Assembly (NCBI GenBank): GCA_027306755.1
Contig: DAHUZE010000009.1
Coordinates: forward strand, 1 to 56,622
Direction of reading: 5' to 3'
Length of the DNA: 56,622 bases
Source of the DNA: Acidimicrobiaceae bacterium
GTDB lineage: Bacteria; Actinomycetota; Acidimicrobiia; Acidimicrobiales; RAAP-2
In this document: positions 29,453-38,308 of the stretch, in pieces
Layout of the letters: the number at the start of each line of letters is the position of its first letter
Position numbering within the stretch: position 1 is the stretch's first letter
The notes under the pieces: generated by a model
What the model saw: the letters and a program-made list of their open reading frames with translations, nothing else
The model's database searches: none
Told to the model about the DNA's origin: nothing
Program-made: the position numbers and the translations under genes

Positions 29453-29692
29453 CGCTCGCCCCCCCTTGTCGCGTGTCAATGCCAGCCCGGCGGACGGATG
29501 CGGCCCCCTGTGCCCACGCCCGTCCGGCGAACTTGGCGGCAGCATATCCCCGCGATGTGCGCCGCGCGAGGGAAATCGCGGCGCGGGCCGGTGCGGCGTC
29601 CATGACGTCTCCCGATCGAACGTCCGCTGATGCCCTTTCCCCATCGGCATATGCCATCACACGAAATGCAACGGCAGCGCCGCCGGGTTCGC

Positions 29693-30808
29693 TCAGTCGG
29701 GCTGCGGTCCCGCCGGTGCGTGCCCGTTGGGGCCGCCCCCCGCGGCGCGGGTTGCCTCGGCGCGGGTTCCCTCGGCGCGGGCCGCCTCGGCACGGGCCAC
29801 CTCGGCACGGGCCGCCTCGGCCTTGGCCGCTTCCGCCTTCCCCATGGCCTCGAGCGCGGGCACCAGGTAGCCGACGCCCGCAGCCACCACGCCGAGCATC
29901 ATGACCCCCATGCCAAGGAGCCGGGTCACCTGGAAGGTGGCGAGCACGCCACCCACCACGCCGACGACCACGCCCACCGCGCCCAGCACGGCGCCGATGC
30001 GGGCCATCCGGCCAGCGGCGGTCGACAGCACCAGGACGCCCACCGCCCCGATGCCCAGCGCGATGCCGACCGCTCCATGGGCGGCATAGAGCCACGTCGC
30101 CCTCGCCGGCAGGAGGGCGTCCGGCCGCCGGAACGGGACGGTCACGATGGTGGCCACGCCGAGGACGAGCTCCAGGGCCACCAGCGCGGCCATGGTGCTC
30201 CACAGCTTGCGGACCGCCTCTTCCCCGAGCATGGCCCCATCTCCGGGTCCGGGACGTTGCGTGGCCGGCGTGGGTCGGGCCGGCGCGGGACGGACCGGCG
30301 CCAACCGGACCAAGGCGTTGTACGTGACCGCGGCGATCAGCAGGTGCATCACCATGAGGACGCCCACTCCTGCAGGGGTGTTCCCCGTGATCAGCAACCA
30401 CAGGTCCGGCAGCCAGAGGGCGAGGGTGGCGGCCACGGCCAGGCGCAGGAACAGCGGGCGCGGGGCCGAGGAGATCCTGGTGACCGCCAGCCAGGCGGCA
30501 CAGGCGGCGAGGACGCCCACCACGGTGAGCGAGGCGTACTCCGAGGTGCGGAAGTGCGAGAAGTGCACCGTGGCGGGGAAGACCGCCGCGCCGATGTGGA
30601 CAGAGAGGACGTCGGCGCCCAGGGAACCGGCGAGCGAGACCGCCGTCGCCAGGGCCGCGCACCACCACGCGGGCTGGCGATGGTCCGGCGCAACGTCCAC
30701 ATGCCCCCATGCGAGCAGGCGCCCGGCGGCGGCGGGCGGCGCGGCGGCGTCCACGGCCTTCGTGCCGGAGGGCGCGCGCCCGGTCCCGGCTGGCGCTGCG
30801 GGGTCCAC
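29693..30808 (-). CDS. Hypothetical multi-helix membrane protein with AEAAR-repeat tail
   Basis: About 371 aa. Eight or so hydrophobic segments in two blocks, separated by a Pro/Arg loop (RPAPARPTPATQRPGPGDG). The C-terminal tail is a run of 5-residue repeats of the type AEAA(R/K), also visible as a 15-bp period in the DNA (about 29755-29840), predicted to form a charged helix or coiled coil. GTG at 30808 is the chosen start, 62 bases from the divergent M20D gene; the start is uncertain. No family recognised with confidence. Confidence 0.65.
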   Translation of the reverse strand: MDPAAPAGTGRAPSGTKAVDAAAPPAAAGRLLAWGHVDVAPDHRQPAWWCAALATAVSLAGSLGADVLSVHIGAAVFPATVHFSHFRTSEYASLTVVGVLAACAAWLAVTRISSAPRPLFLRLAVAATLALWLPDLWLLITGNTPAGVGVLMVMHLLIAAVTYNALVRLAPVRPAPARPTPATQRPGPGDGAMLGEEAVRKLWSTMAALVALELVLGVATIVTVPFRRPDALLPARATWLYAAHGAVGIALGIGAVGVLVLSTAAGRMARIGAVLGAVGVVVGVVGGVLATFQVTRLLGMGVMMLGVVAAGVGYLVPALEAMGKAEAAKAEAARAEVARAEAARAEGTRAEATRAAGGGPNGHAPAGPQPD

Positions 30809-30870
30809 GCCGTCATTGGAGCACGCACCACCGGCCAGCGCACGGCGCCCCCGGTCTAACCTCGACCTCC

Positions 30871-32103
30871 GTGACCCCCCGCGCCGATCCGCTGCAGCTG
30901 GTTGCCGACAGCGTTCGGGACCAGCGCGACCGCATGATCGACCTGCGCCGGGACATCCACGCCCATCCCGAGCTGTCACTCGAGGAACGGCGCACGACGG
31001 CCCTGGTTGCCGACGAGCTGACGCGGTGCGGCATCGAGCTGCGCCCGGGTCCGACGGAGACCGGCGCCGTCGGCGCGCTCGCAGGCGGACGACCGGGAGC
31101 GACCGTGCTGCTCCGGGCCGATATTGACGCCCTTCCCGTGAACGAGGAGACGGGTCTGCCCTTCGCGTCGACGGTGGACGGCGCCATGCACGCCTGCGGC
31201 CACGACGCCCACACTGCCATCCTCCTCGGCGTCGCCGGCGCCCTGTCCACCCGGGCGGAGGAGCTTCCGGGGCGCTACCTCTTCGTCTTCCAGCCGGCAG
31301 AAGAGCAGGTTTCGGGCGCCAGAGCCATGCTGGACGGCGGCTTGCTGGACAACGAGGCGGCGGCCACGGCCATCGGGCTCCACGTGGCGACCCTGGCTCC
31401 CACCGGCGCGGTCTTGGCCCGCCCCGGCCTGGCCATGGCCGGCGCCTGGGGCCTGAGCTTCACTGTGAGCAGCGGCGGCGGCCACGGCGCGCTGCAGCCG
31501 CGCCGGGGCAACGTGGTGCTGGCCGCGGCGGCGATCGCCACCCGCCTGCACGAGGCGGTGGAAGGCATGGGTGCCTCCGGCACGGACGCCGTCTGCAGCC
31601 CCGGGGTTATCGCCGCCGGCACCGCCCCCAACGTCGTACCCACCCGGGCCGAGCTCGGGGCCACTCTCCGGTGGTTTGACGTGGCGCAGCGCGACGAGGC
31701 CATGGACCGCCTGGCGGCGCTGGTCCGGGAGATCGAGGCGGACTTCGAGGTCGCGACCATCCTGGAGGTCACCTTCGGCACGGGTCCGGTGCGCAACGAC
31801 CCGTCCGTCACCGCCACGGTCCTGTCCGCAGCCCACCGGGCACTCCCCGACGCACTGGTGGCGGACATGGGTGCACCGGTTGCCGCCTCCGACGACGTCT
31901 CTGTCCTGCTCGACGCCGTGCCGGGCTGTTACATGATGATTGGCGCCGCCATCGACGACGGTGTCACCCGGCTGCATCACAGCCCGACCTTCGACATCGA
32001 CGAGCGGTCTCTCGGCATCGGGGCGGCGGCCCTGGCCGCCTCGGCGGTGGCGCTGGCCGACAGTCAGATGCCGGACACCAGCACCACCACGAACGCCAGG
32101 TAG
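30871..32103 (+). CDS. M20D amidohydrolase / N-acyl-amino-acid hydrolase
   Basis: 410 aa, hippurate-hydrolase/IAA-amidohydrolase type. Motifs: RRDIHAHPELSLEE, LLRADIDALPVNEETGLPF, HACGHDAHTA (metal-binding Cys/His), FQPAEEQ (catalytic Glu-Glu), and the dimerisation domain with GGGHGA. In most relatives the last is G(R/K)GGHGA; here SSGGGHGALQP. GTG at 30871 has TAACCT 8 nt upstream, suggesting a leaderless transcript. 3' end overlaps the convergent exchanger gene by 40 bases. Confidence 0.9.
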   Translation: MTPRADPLQLVADSVRDQRDRMIDLRRDIHAHPELSLEERRTTALVADELTRCGIELRPGPTETGAVGALAGGRPGATVLLRADIDALPVNEETGLPFASTVDGAMHACGHDAHTAILLGVAGALSTRAEELPGRYLFVFQPAEEQVSGARAMLDGGLLDNEAAATAIGLHVATLAPTGAVLARPGLAMAGAWGLSFTVSSGGGHGALQPRRGNVVLAAAAIATRLHEAVEGMGASGTDAVCSPGVIAAGTAPNVVPTRAELGATLRWFDVAQRDEAMDRLAALVREIEADFEVATILEVTFGTGPVRNDPSVTATVLSAAHRALPDALVADMGAPVAASDDVSVLLDAVPGCYMMIGAAIDDGVTRLHHSPTFDIDERSLGIGAAALAASAVALADSQMPDTSTTTNAR

Positions 32104-33065
32104 AGGACGATCACGGCCCATCCCGCGGCCACCGAGAGCCCGCGTCGCCGGTAGGCGAGCACGGCCGTCAGGGCGGTCAGCCCCAGGTACCACCCCGCCG
32201 TCACGGTCTCAGGTGCGGACAGCCGGCCCAGGCCGAGAAAAGCGGCCGGGATGAGCAGCCCGGCCGCGGTGTTGATGGCGTTGCTGTTGAACCCGGTGCT
32301 GAGCATGGCCACGCCGCGGCCGCGCCGGGCCCAGTAGAGGGCGGCCACAGCATTGGGAAGGCTCGTGACCGCCGCCAGCCCGACGCCCCCCACCACGATG
32401 GCCGGCGCGGACAGCCGGGTCCCTATCTGGGTGGCGGCGTGCTCCATGAGGATGCTGGCCAGCACCACGATCACCAAGGCCCCCGCCGCCACCACCGCGT
32501 CGGGCATCCGGCCGCGCCGCGGATGCACGGTCGCACTCAGCTCGATCTCCTCTTCGGCGACCGCCGCCGCCACCCACCGCTCCCAGCGCGCGCAGTCCGG
32601 GCGCTGCCAACGGCGGCTTCCACTGCTTGCCGTCAGGACCAGGTAGGGAACCAGCACCATGGCCGCGGCCCCCAGAGCTTCGACCGGGTCCAGTACGCCG
32701 GCCACCGTAAGCACCGCAACCGCGGCGATCCACACGCCCACCGCTCCCTGAAGCGCGACGGCCCTGCGGTGCAGCGAGACGCCCCCGGCCACGACCGCAC
32801 CCAGGCCCAGCAGGGCGGCAAGGTTGAACACGTTGGAGCCGATGGCGACACCCGCGGCCACGGCACCCTGGTGGTGGACGAGGGCGGCAACCGCCGACGT
32901 GATCTCCGGCGCGTCTCCCGCCAGCGCCGCCACCACCCCCAGGAGAGCCTGGGTGGCCCCCATGCGGGCCCCGAGGCGCTCGATGCGAGAGACGACCAGC
33001 CAGCTCGTAGCCAGGCTGACGATGGCACCCCCCAAGAAGGCGACCACGGCATCGGGGGTGCTCAC
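32064..33065 (-). CDS. Calcium/cation antiporter of the CaCA family
   Basis: 333 aa, ten or so helices, two inverted alpha-repeats. Repeat 1: GDAPEITSAVAALVHHQ and SNVFNLAALLGLG; repeat 2: LAAVTSLPNAVAALYWARRG and FNSNAINTAAGLL. The family exchanges Ca2+ for Na+ or H+. Repeat 2 has TSLPNA in place of the commoner TS(L)PE, so the acidic ion ligand is Asn here. Cation specificity cannot be deduced. Confidence 0.88.
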   Translation of the reverse strand: MSTPDAVVAFLGGAIVSLATSWLVVSRIERLGARMGATQALLGVVAALAGDAPEITSAVAALVHHQGAVAAGVAIGSNVFNLAALLGLGAVVAGGVSLHRRAVALQGAVGVWIAAVAVLTVAGVLDPVEALGAAAMVLVPYLVLTASSGSRRWQRPDCARWERWVAAAVAEEEIELSATVHPRRGRMPDAVVAAGALVIVVLASILMEHAATQIGTRLSAPAIVVGGVGLAAVTSLPNAVAALYWARRGRGVAMLSTGFNSNAINTAAGLLIPAAFLGLGRLSAPETVTAGWYLGLTALTAVLAYRRRGLSVAAGWAVIVLYLAFVVVLVSGI

Positions 33066-33234
33066 CGGCGGCCCGCGAGCCCCGCCGGCAGCCGTGGCCT
33101 TGGGGTGGCGCCGGTGATCGGAAGTGCGGTTGCATGGGCGATTCCGGGCATGTCACGACCTCGGCTCGTAGGTTGCGTGCCGACCAGGCTTCCCGGCGCT
33201 CCATCCCCGACGGTACCCGTAACGGGGGGACGCC

Positions 33235-34380
33235 TCACCGACGAGGGCGAGGGCGCCTCTCCATGCACTCCTGCAGCCGTTCGTGGGGCAGGGCGTAGGC
33301 GGTGATGCCGTCCCGGCCGGTCATCGTCTCCGCAGCCACCAGCGCGTTCACAATGGCCTCCTCCGTGGCGTCCACCGTGGCCTCAAAGAGCGACGAGATG
33401 ACCCCGTCCGACAGCATGGTCACCGTTCGCACCGCCGGCTCCGCCGACGTCGGCGGGTCGGGCACCGGTCGTGTGGAGTTGCCGGTGGCAAAGGCGAGGA
33501 ACAGGTCCCCGCTGGAGTTGTCCCCGACGCCGCCAACCCGGGCGATCGCCATCCCGGCCCGCTGGGCCAGTCGCTCGCACTGGTGCGGCAGCAAGGGGGC
33601 GTCGGTGGCCACCACCACGATGATCGACCCGGCGCCCGGCGGCACCGGAAGCGACGGCACGGGCACCTCCTCGCCCGGTATCTCCCGGCCCACCGGCACG
33701 CCGTCCACCCGCAACCGGCGCCGCGAGCCGTAGTTGGCCTGCACCAGCGCACCCACCACGAACGGGCACCCGGGTGGCCCGGCCTTCCGCGAGGACGTGC
33801 CGATGCCCCCCTTGAACTGGTGGCACACCATGCCCGTGCCTCCCCCCACGTTCCCCTCGCCCACCGGGCCGCCCGACGCCGTCTCGAGGGCCGCCCACAG
33901 GTGCTCGGCCCGCACGTGCTGGCCGTCCACGTCGTTCAGGACCCCGTCCCAGGTCTCGCCCACGACAGGCAGGCTCCACGCCACGCCGCCCGGCGGTCGG
34001 GACCGCACGTCGGCGGCTACCAGCGCGTCGCGCACCACGCCCACGCTGTGCGTGTTGGTGATGGCGACCGGCGACGTCAGCATCCCGGACTCGCGCACCC
34101 ACTCGAGCCCGGTGAGCTCCCCGTTCCCGTTCAGCCGGTGGCAGCCGGCGAACACCAGCTGCCGCCCGACGTCCCCGCACGGGACGACGACCGTCACCCC
34201 CGTGCGCACCGGCCCGGTCCCCACGCGTAGCGGGCCCTCCCCCTCCACCAGCGTGACGTGGCCGACCGTGACGCCGGGCACGTCGGTGATGGCGTTGAGC
34301 GGGCCGGGTTCGCCGTCCCCGATCTCGATGCCCAGATCCCGGGCCCGGGGGCGGGCACGCCCCGATGCGGCTGCGCTCAC
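33235..34380 (-). CDS. P1-family aminopeptidase (DmpA / beta-aminopeptidase type)
   Basis: 381-aa N-terminal-nucleophile hydrolase. Family segments: ITDVPGVTVGHVTL, AITNTHSVGVVRDA, EGNVGGGTGMVCHQFKGGIGTSSR, and the autoprocessing site DNSSGDLFLAFATGN, with Ser290 (second Ser) the predicted nucleophile after self-cleavage. Family members release N-terminal D-, L- or beta-amino acids. GTG start overlaps the stop of the class-III aminotransferase gene (GTGA), so both are made together, which fits peptide hydrolysis followed by transamination of the released amino acid. Confidence 0.92.
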   Translation of the reverse strand: MSAAASGRARPRARDLGIEIGDGEPGPLNAITDVPGVTVGHVTLVEGEGPLRVGTGPVRTGVTVVVPCGDVGRQLVFAGCHRLNGNGELTGLEWVRESGMLTSPVAITNTHSVGVVRDALVAADVRSRPPGGVAWSLPVVGETWDGVLNDVDGQHVRAEHLWAALETASGGPVGEGNVGGGTGMVCHQFKGGIGTSSRKAGPPGCPFVVGALVQANYGSRRRLRVDGVPVGREIPGEEVPVPSLPVPPGAGSIIVVVATDAPLLPHQCERLAQRAGMAIARVGGVGDNSSGDLFLAFATGNSTRPVPDPPTSAEPAVRTVTMLSDGVISSLFEATVDATEEAIVNALVAAETMTGRDGITAYALPHERLQECMERRPRPRR

Positions 34381-35534
34381 GCCAGCACGGACACGACGGC
34401 ATCCCGCACGGTGGCGAGATCGTCATCCGTCATGGCCGTCGACAGGGCCATGAGCCCGTTCGTCGACACGAGCACGCCGGCACCGTAGAGCGCCCACCAC
34501 GCCTTCTCGATGTCCTCGGGGAACAGGCGGAGCAGGGAGCCCCGCCCGCTCACCTCGATGCCGGCGTCCCCCAGCTCGGCACGCAGCCGGTCGCCCCGTT
34601 CGTTGAGGACGTCCACGGCGGCACCGTCGAAGAGGCGCATGGCGCGGGCACCGGCAACCATGCTCACCGGGTTGGCACTGAACGTGCCGCCCCAGTGGAT
34701 GGGCTCGGGACGCTCGGGGTCGAAGCAGGCCATGACCTCCGCCCTGCCGCCGACGGCCCCAACCGGGAAGCCGCCCCCGATCACCTTGGCAAGCACGGTG
34801 AGATCCGGCTCGAGCCCATAGGAGGCCTGGAGCCCACCGACGGCCAGTCGGTAGGTGATGACCTCGTCCACGATCACCAACGCTGCCGCCGCTTGAGCCT
34901 CGCGGCGCACCATGGCGACGAACGAGGGGCTCAAGGGGCGGAGACCGGCCCGGTTGGACATCAGATCCACCAGGACGGCGGCGATCCGCTCGCCGTGGGA
35001 TCCGAAAGCGCGGGCCAGGCCCTCCTCGTCGTCAGGCTCCACCTGGATGGTCATGGCCCGAACCTCGCCGGGGACACCCGGCTCCGCGCTCCCGACCACC
35101 TGGTCGTACGTGCCGTGGTAGGCACCCGCCAGCCGCACCACGAGGTCCCGCCCCGTATAGGCGCGAGCGGCCCGCACCGCCATCATCACGGCCTCGCTGC
35201 CCGAATTGGCGAACCTCCACCGCATCGACCGCCCGAAGCGCCCGGTCAGCAGCTCTGCCAGGTCGATCTCCGCCTCGGTCGGCAGCCCGAAGGCGGTGCC
35301 GCTCTGGATCGCCGACACAGCCGCGGCCGTTACCTCCGGGTGGGCGTGCCCGTGGACCAGCGAGGTGTAGTTGTTGTTGCAGTCGAGGAGGCGCCGGCCG
35401 TCGGCGTCCGTGACGTACGCCCCGGCACCGGCCCGGGCGTACGGAGCGGCGGGCGGGACGTACAGCGTGGCCCGGGAGTTCCCCCGAGGCAGCACCTGCT
35501 CGCCGCGGCGGCGCAGGTCTGTGGAGCGCGTCAT
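34377..35534 (-). CDS. PLP-dependent class-III aminotransferase (glutamate-1-semialdehyde-aminomutase-like)
   Basis: 385 aa. PLP contacts: FANSGSEAVMMAVRAAR, AYHGTYD, IVDEVITYR with Asp223, and LAKVIGGGFPVGAVGG with the Schiff-base Lys250. Closest fold type is hemL-like, a group that also holds beta-amino-acid aminotransferases. It is shorter than HemL and located with a DmpA-type peptidase rather than tetrapyrrole genes, so a catabolic aminotransferase is more likely. ATG at 35534, divergent from the surface-protein gene with 35 bases between starts. Confidence 0.9.
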   Translation of the reverse strand: MTRSTDLRRRGEQVLPRGNSRATLYVPPAAPYARAGAGAYVTDADGRRLLDCNNNYTSLVHGHAHPEVTAAAVSAIQSGTAFGLPTEAEIDLAELLTGRFGRSMRWRFANSGSEAVMMAVRAARAYTGRDLVVRLAGAYHGTYDQVVGSAEPGVPGEVRAMTIQVEPDDEEGLARAFGSHGERIAAVLVDLMSNRAGLRPLSPSFVAMVRREAQAAAALVIVDEVITYRLAVGGLQASYGLEPDLTVLAKVIGGGFPVGAVGGRAEVMACFDPERPEPIHWGGTFSANPVSMVAGARAMRLFDGAAVDVLNERGDRLRAELGDAGIEVSGRGSLLRLFPEDIEKAWWALYGAGVLVSTNGLMALSTAMTDDDLATVRDAVVSVLA

Positions 35535-35569
35535 GGCCGCACAGTACCGCCCGCCGGTTCGCGGACCAG

Positions 35570-38275
35570 GTGCGGCACCGCCGCACCGATCGCCCCGGGA
35601 TCCTTGACGCGGCGGGCAGGACGCGCCACGCTCCACCGAGCACCTCGAGGAGGAGGCCAATAACGTCCATCGCCCGTACGGGCACCGTCATCGCCGCCGC
35701 AGGCGCGCTGGCAGCCGCACTCGTCGGCGCGGCCGACGCGGGCGGCGTGGCCGGCGCAGGTGGTGCTCCGCCCGCTCCGTCACTGACCCTGGTGTGGCAA
35801 CAGCACATCGCGGACGGCGGGGGCGGCTCGTACATCGCCTTGTCGTCGCCGGCAGAGGCCAGCCTCACAGGTGGTGCGGCCGTCGTGGTGGGCGACAGCT
35901 CCGGCCACGTCTACGCCTACAGCCTGGCATCGGGGGCGGCCGTCGCGGGGTGGCCCAAGTACGTGGGGGCGGGCGTGACATCGACCCCCTCGGTCGTCCA
36001 GACGACGCCCGGGTCCACAGTCGACACCGTGCTGGTCGGGACCGGCAACGCGGCCTCCAGCTGCGTCGGCGGCTACCAGTGGCTCTACCCCGGCGGCGCG
36101 CAGACACTGGTCATGGCCACCAACCCGCCCACGGACGCCGCCTGCGGCCACAACGGCGTCCAGGCCTCGCTGGCCGTGGGCACACTGGGAGGGCAGACCG
36201 CAGCGGTCGCCGGGTCGCTGGGTCAGGAGACCTACGCGATGAACGCCGCCGGCCGTAGCGTCCTGCCAGGGTTCCCCTGGTTCCAGGCGGACTCCAACTT
36301 CGCCACTCCGGCGATCGGCCACGTGGAGGGCACAGGAGCCGATCAGATCGTGGAGGGCGGCGCCTCCAGCGCCGGGACCGCTTACGGCAAGACCTATGCC
36401 AACGGTGGCCATATCCGCATCCTCACCGCTTCGGGGAGCCTCGTCTGCGAGGACACAACGAACGAGTCGGTCAACTCGTCCCCTGCCGTCGGGCCGTTCC
36501 TAGCCGGCGGAGCCACCGGCATCGTGGCCGGCACGGGGCCGACATACCCGTCCGCCTCCCAGCACGACGAGGTCATCGCCGTGAACACCTCCTGCGGCCA
36601 GGTGTGGGCCGACAAGCTGGCCGGTACAACCGGCTACGGGAGCCCGGCACTCGCCGACGTGCTGGGGAACGGGCAGCTCCAGGTGGTGGCCACCACACGA
36701 ACGGGCGGCGTCTTCGCGCTGGACGGCTCCACCGGAGCCCAGCTCTGGCACACGCAGCTCCGAGCCGGCATCGTCGGCTCACCGGTGACCATGGCGACGG
36801 GCACAGGGCACGAGGACGTGGTGGTGGCCAGCGTCAACGGCCTGGACATCCTCACAGGCGCCACCGGGGCGCCGCTGCTCCAGACAGTCGCGACCACAAC
36901 CAGCTTCGAGAACGCCCCCCTCATCACCGAGGATGGCAACGGCTCCATCGGCATCACGGTCGCCGGGCATCAGGGCAGCGGCAGCATCGTCTCGCACTAC
37001 GAGGTGGCCACATCGAACGGAGGCCGCGTGGACGGCACGGACACCTGGCCCCAATTCCATCATGACCCGCAGCTCACCGGGGACGTCACCACGCCCATCA
37101 TCGCCCCGGTGCCACCGTTCTCCACATACACCCGCGTCGACGGCCTGACACCCGACGCCACGGCCGCCGCGGAGCTCGAGCACCAGTTCCCCTCGGGTAC
37201 GTGTCCGGGCTCGACAGGGGACCGACCCGTCGTCTTGGCCACCGATGCAACGTACGCGGACGCCTTGGCCAGCGCCTACCTGGCCCGATCGCTCGGGACC
37301 GGCACCCTGCTGACGCCCACCGCCTCCCTGTCCGCCCCCACCCTGGCCGCGATCGAGGCCGAGGGCATCACCAAGGTGGACGTCGTGGGCGGACCGCTGG
37401 CCGTGGCCACATCGATCGTCAACCAGCTCCGGTCCACCGCGCCCACGGCGTGCGGCGGCGGAGCACGAGCCGGCGCGCCCCCGATCCAGGTCACACGGAT
37501 CTGGGGTGCAAGCCAGTACACAACGGCCGAGAAGATCGCCGAGACGCCGCCTGTAACGAGCGTCGGCGCGGGCACGTTCCCCGGCGCGTACGCCGGCGCC
37601 GACGCCTCGGGAGGGACCGGGCGGTACAACGACACCGCAGGGCTCGGGTCCCCGGCGCCAGGCGGCACGACACTGCCGACGGCGATCATTGCCACGGGCA
37701 CCGGGTTCCAGGACGCGGAGAGCGCCAGCACCATGGCCTACGCCAACCGGTTCCCCGTCCTGCTGACCACACCAAGCGCGCTGTCCCCGCAGTCGGCCTC
37801 CGCGCTGCAGGCCCTCGGCATCAAACAGGTGATCGTCATGGGCGGTCAGTTCGCTGTGAGCAACGGGATCGTGAGCGCATTGGAGTCGCTGGGGCTCGGC
37901 GTGCTGCGGATCGCGGGGCAGACATACTCGGACACGTCGGTGGAGCTGGCCAGCTTCGAGACGTCGGCTTCCACGGGCGGAGCCGGCCTCGGTTGGCGCG
38001 GCACCGGTTCGGTCACCGTGGCGCGCGGCAACGGCTTCACCGACGGCCTGGCCGGCGCGGTGGTCGCGGCCGACGGCCCGCTGGGCAGCTCGCCGGTGCC
38101 GTTGGTGCTGACCCTTGACCCGACCACGGTCGGCACAGCCCTGATCGGCTTCCTCCAAGCCGCCGGAAAGACAGGGATCGGCGGCGCGAAGGTCAACCAC
38201 TTCACAGTCCTCGGCGGCCCGTTCGCCGTAGCCCAGTCGGCCATCAACGTGATGGGACAAGCGCTTCGCAGCTGA
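35570..38275 (+). CDS. Exported surface protein: PQQ-like beta-propeller plus cell-wall-binding repeats
   Basis: Up to 901 aa. Signal-like region RTGTVIAAAGALAAALVG, then a beta-propeller of PQQ/FG-GAP-like blades (about residues 75-500; e.g. GHVYAYSLASGAAVAGWP, GVFALDGSTGAQLWH). The C-terminal 380 residues hold about three CWB2-like cell-wall-binding repeats, each ending in a (V/I)xxxVGGP(L/F)AV or MGGQFAV motif. Start is unsettled: GTG 35570 gives a 35-residue basic leader; GAGGAGGAGG precedes an in-frame ATA at 35660. Ser/Thr/Gly-rich, consistent with secretion. Likely attached to the cell envelope; ligand unknown. Confidence 0.85.
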   Translation: MRHRRTDRPGILDAAGRTRHAPPSTSRRRPITSIARTGTVIAAAGALAAALVGAADAGGVAGAGGAPPAPSLTLVWQQHIADGGGGSYIALSSPAEASLTGGAAVVVGDSSGHVYAYSLASGAAVAGWPKYVGAGVTSTPSVVQTTPGSTVDTVLVGTGNAASSCVGGYQWLYPGGAQTLVMATNPPTDAACGHNGVQASLAVGTLGGQTAAVAGSLGQETYAMNAAGRSVLPGFPWFQADSNFATPAIGHVEGTGADQIVEGGASSAGTAYGKTYANGGHIRILTASGSLVCEDTTNESVNSSPAVGPFLAGGATGIVAGTGPTYPSASQHDEVIAVNTSCGQVWADKLAGTTGYGSPALADVLGNGQLQVVATTRTGGVFALDGSTGAQLWHTQLRAGIVGSPVTMATGTGHEDVVVASVNGLDILTGATGAPLLQTVATTTSFENAPLITEDGNGSIGITVAGHQGSGSIVSHYEVATSNGGRVDGTDTWPQFHHDPQLTGDVTTPIIAPVPPFSTYTRVDGLTPDATAAAELEHQFPSGTCPGSTGDRPVVLATDATYADALASAYLARSLGTGTLLTPTASLSAPTLAAIEAEGITKVDVVGGPLAVATSIVNQLRSTAPTACGGGARAGAPPIQVTRIWGASQYTTAEKIAETPPVTSVGAGTFPGAYAGADASGGTGRYNDTAGLGSPAPGGTTLPTAIIATGTGFQDAESASTMAYANRFPVLLTTPSALSPQSASALQALGIKQVIVMGGQFAVSNGIVSALESLGLGVLRIAGQTYSDTSVELASFETSASTGGAGLGWRGTGSVTVARGNGFTDGLAGAVVAADGPLGSSPVPLVLTLDPTTVGTALIGFLQAAGKTGIGGAKVNHFTVLGGPFAVAQSAINVMGQALRS

Positions 38276-38308
38276 GGCGTCGCCCGGGGCGACGGGTCCG
38301 CCTCCAGG

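Noticed and set aside
34377-35534. hemL for tetrapyrrole synthesis
   Set aside because: Shorter than HemL, coupled to a P1 peptidase and away from hem genes; a catabolic aminotransferase fits better, though hemL-like chemistry cannot be excluded by reading alone.
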